Origin: Natronomonas salsuginis
GTDB taxonomy: Archaea > Halobacteriota > Halobacteria > Halobacteriales > Haloarculaceae
DNA length: 64,000 nt
NCBI RefSeq assembly: GCF_005239135.1
Contig: NZ_QKNX01000001.1
Span: 1 to 64,000 of the forward strand
Direction of reading: 5' to 3'
Position 1 is the stretch's first letter, and each line of letters begins with the position of its first letter. The translations under genes and the position numbers were made by a program. The notes below the pieces were generated by a model, which did not search any database, was not told the DNA's origin, and worked only from the letters and a program-made list of their open reading frames with translations. Below, piece by piece: positions 62,630-64,000 of the stretch.

Positions 62630-64000
62630 GTGAGTACGCGAACGAGCGCCCTCGATGACCTCATCTTCGGCGTCGACATCCAAAGCGGCGATATCCGCGG
62701 TGACGCACCCGCATACGCCGTCGTCGCCTACGACGGGGAGTCGATCGACCGGGACGTCGTTTCGTTGCGGAAACTGCACCGCCGCATCGACGGCGAGCAG
62801 CCGGCGATCGTCGCGACGGACAACACCTTCGAGCTGGCCGAAGACAAAGCCGCACTCGTCCACTTCCTGCGGGGACTTCCTTCCGGAACGAAACTCGTGC
62901 AGGTGACCGGCGACGAACGGCCGGAGCCGCTCTCTCGGGTCGCCGCCCGACACGGCGTTCCCTACGGCAAGGCGCCGATGAAGGAGGCCGAGGCGGCCGC
63001 CAGACTCGCGGCGCGAAACGTCGGCTACGAGGTCTCGGCGTTCACGAACACGACGACCGTCAAGGTCTCCCGAGGGCGCTCGACGGGGAGCGGCGGGTGG
63101 AGCGAGGACCGATTTACGCGCCGCATCCACGGCTCGGTCAAGACGACTGCCCGAGATGTCGAATCGAAACTCGACGAGGCCGCACTGGAGTACGAGCGCG
63201 AGGTGACCGAGAAGTACGGCGGCTACTCGCGGGCCGTCTTCGAGGTCGAGGCGACGCCCGACGAGATCCCTGTCTCGGCGCGCCGGTCCGGCGACACCCG
63301 CATCGAGATCGAGCGCGAGCGCCGCGACGGGATCGAGTACCGCCCGCTCGCGAAGCGGCGCGATCACGTCGTGGTCGGCATCGATCCCGGCACGACCACG
63401 GCGGTCGCGCTGACCGATCTCGACGGGACGGTGCTCGACGTGTGGTCGAGCCGAACCGCCGACACCGCGACCGTGATCGAGTGGATCATCGAACACGGTC
63501 GACCGATCGTCGTCGCGGCCGACGTCGAACCGATGCCCGAGACCGTCGAGAAGATCCGTCGGAGCTTCGACGCGGCGGGGTGGATCCCCCAGCGCGATCT
63601 CTCGGTGGACAAGAAGCTCCATCGGACGCGCGAGGAGGCCTACGACAACGATCACGAGCGGGACGCGATGGCCGCCGCGCTGTTCGCCTTCGACGACCAC
63701 GAGGATCAGTTCGAACGGATCGCTGCGAAGGTCCCACCGCAGTTCGATCGCGGGGAGGTCATCGCCCGTGTCGTTGCCGGCGAGGAGAGCGTCGAGGCCG
63801 TCTTGAATGCGATGCGCGACGATGACGACTCCGAGGAGGAATCGACGGCGCACGATCCTCGCGAGCTGACCGACGAGGAGCGAACGATCAAGCGGCTCAA
63901 GACGAGGGTCGAACGGCTCGAAGGGCACGTCGATCGGTTGAACGACACCGTCTCGCGGAAGGACGACCGGATCGCCGAGCTGGAGTCAGAACTGTCGGAC
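62630..64000 (+). CDS. DUF460-domain protein (RNase-H-fold-like), C-terminally cut by the window
   Basis: Partial: 457 codons from GTG 62630 to the window end. FGVDIQSGDIRGDAPAYAVV start; central GIDPGTTTAVALTDLDGTVL is an RNase-H-fold first-strand motif, followed by VIEWIIEHGRPIVVAADVEP and RREEAYDNDHERDAMAAALF-like (Asp-rich) which could supply further acidic residues. From about residue 415 the protein becomes a coiled coil (RTIKRLKTRVERLEGHVDRL). DUF460 is a conserved archaeal family of unknown role. TATA GGACTTTATC near 62597. Confidence 0.8.
   Translation, partial: MSTRTSALDDLIFGVDIQSGDIRGDAPAYAVVAYDGESIDRDVVSLRKLHRRIDGEQPAIVATDNTFELAEDKAALVHFLRGLPSGTKLVQVTGDERPEPLSRVAARHGVPYGKAPMKEAEAAARLAARNVGYEVSAFTNTTTVKVSRGRSTGSGGWSEDRFTRRIHGSVKTTARDVESKLDEAALEYEREVTEKYGGYSRAVFEVEATPDEIPVSARRSGDTRIEIERERRDGIEYRPLAKRRDHVVVGIDPGTTTAVALTDLDGTVLDVWSSRTADTATVIEWIIEHGRPIVVAADVEPMPETVEKIRRSFDAAGWIPQRDLSVDKKLHRTREEAYDNDHERDAMAAALFAFDDHEDQFERIAAKVPPQFDRGEVIARVVAGEESVEAVLNAMRDDDDSEEESTAHDPRELTDEERTIKRLKTRVERLEGHVDRLNDTVSRKDDRIAELESELSD

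Overview
The window is chromosomal DNA of a halophilic archaeon (class Halobacteria). The evidence is high GC coding sequence, strongly acidic proteins, TATA elements about 25-30 nt upstream of start codons with little or no leader (leaderless transcripts), intron-containing tRNA-Trp and elongator tRNA-Met, a class II ribonucleotide reductase, glycerol-1-phosphate dehydrogenase, bacterioruberin (C50 carotenoid) genes, aIF5A, S8e, RadB and many haloarchaea-only protein families. The genus cannot be fixed from the sequence alone. It reads as a mostly core, gene-dense chromosome with scattered small decayed loci.

Layout. 1-500: the 3' end of a tnpB (IS200/IS605-type) element with a probable omega-RNA end, abutting a small antisense membrane-protein gene. 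0.6-4.5 kb: DUF5794 membrane protein, guaB, a small zinc protein, a decayed universal stress gene and tRNA-Trp with a long intron. 4.7-7.1 kb: a type IV pilin, then a metal/iron locus consisting of a broken DtxR-family regulator, an intact DtxR-like operator over a two-gene operon, and dpsA. 7.3-15 kb: aldehyde dehydrogenase, tRNA-Met, several haloarchaeal conserved proteins, TVP38-type membrane protein, and nrdJ followed by a 0.5 kb gap. 15.3-19.4 kb: trpDFEG operon with an operator-like palindrome, then tRNA-Val. 19.5-27.4 kb: hypothetical proteins, nurA, icd, cupin, proS, PAPS-reductase-like protein and small membrane proteins. 27.6-33.8 kb: gltB convergent with gcvH, a histidine-kinase remnant and gcvT. 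33.9-41.5 kb: NYN protein, Na/Ca antiporter, TatD-type hydrolase, flavin monooxygenase-like enzyme, two paralogous membrane metal-hydrolase proteins, XRE regulator, aldo/keto reductase and a P-loop (d)CMP-kinase relative. 41.6-44.2 kb: rps8e, an RNase-H-fold-like protein, radB and RNase HI. 44.4-49.3 kb: carotenoid cluster crtB / cruF-lyeJ-crtD and an SDR. 49.6-52.7 kb: a divergent SMC-like (Sph3-type) / RdfA pair linked to cell shape. 53.2-62.2 kb: degenerate Nudix protein, nth, mch, aIF5A-agmatinase, a Tat-exported protein, Nif3, egsA, epimerase, an Nmad3-like protein and others. 62.3-64 kb: tRNA-Ser followed by two tandem ~98-bp units each ending in a copy of the tRNA 3' end, then a DUF460 gene cut by the window edge.

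How the genes work together. The trp cluster supplies the chorismate-to-CdRP half of tryptophan synthesis. crtB-cruF-lyeJ-crtD build bacterioruberin. aIF5A and agmatinase are coupled through (deoxy)hypusine synthesis. The dtxR remnant, the palindrome and dpsA suggest an iron-response locus that lost its local regulator. sph3-rdfA form a divergent pair implicated in rod-shape control. The most unusual observations are the tRNA-Ser tandem attachment-like repeats with a compensating hairpin change, the SMC-like protein with a degenerate Walker A, the P-loop kinase lacking its lysine, the ligand-stripped paralog of a membrane hydrolase, and the tnpB end that appears to supply the stop codon of its neighbour.
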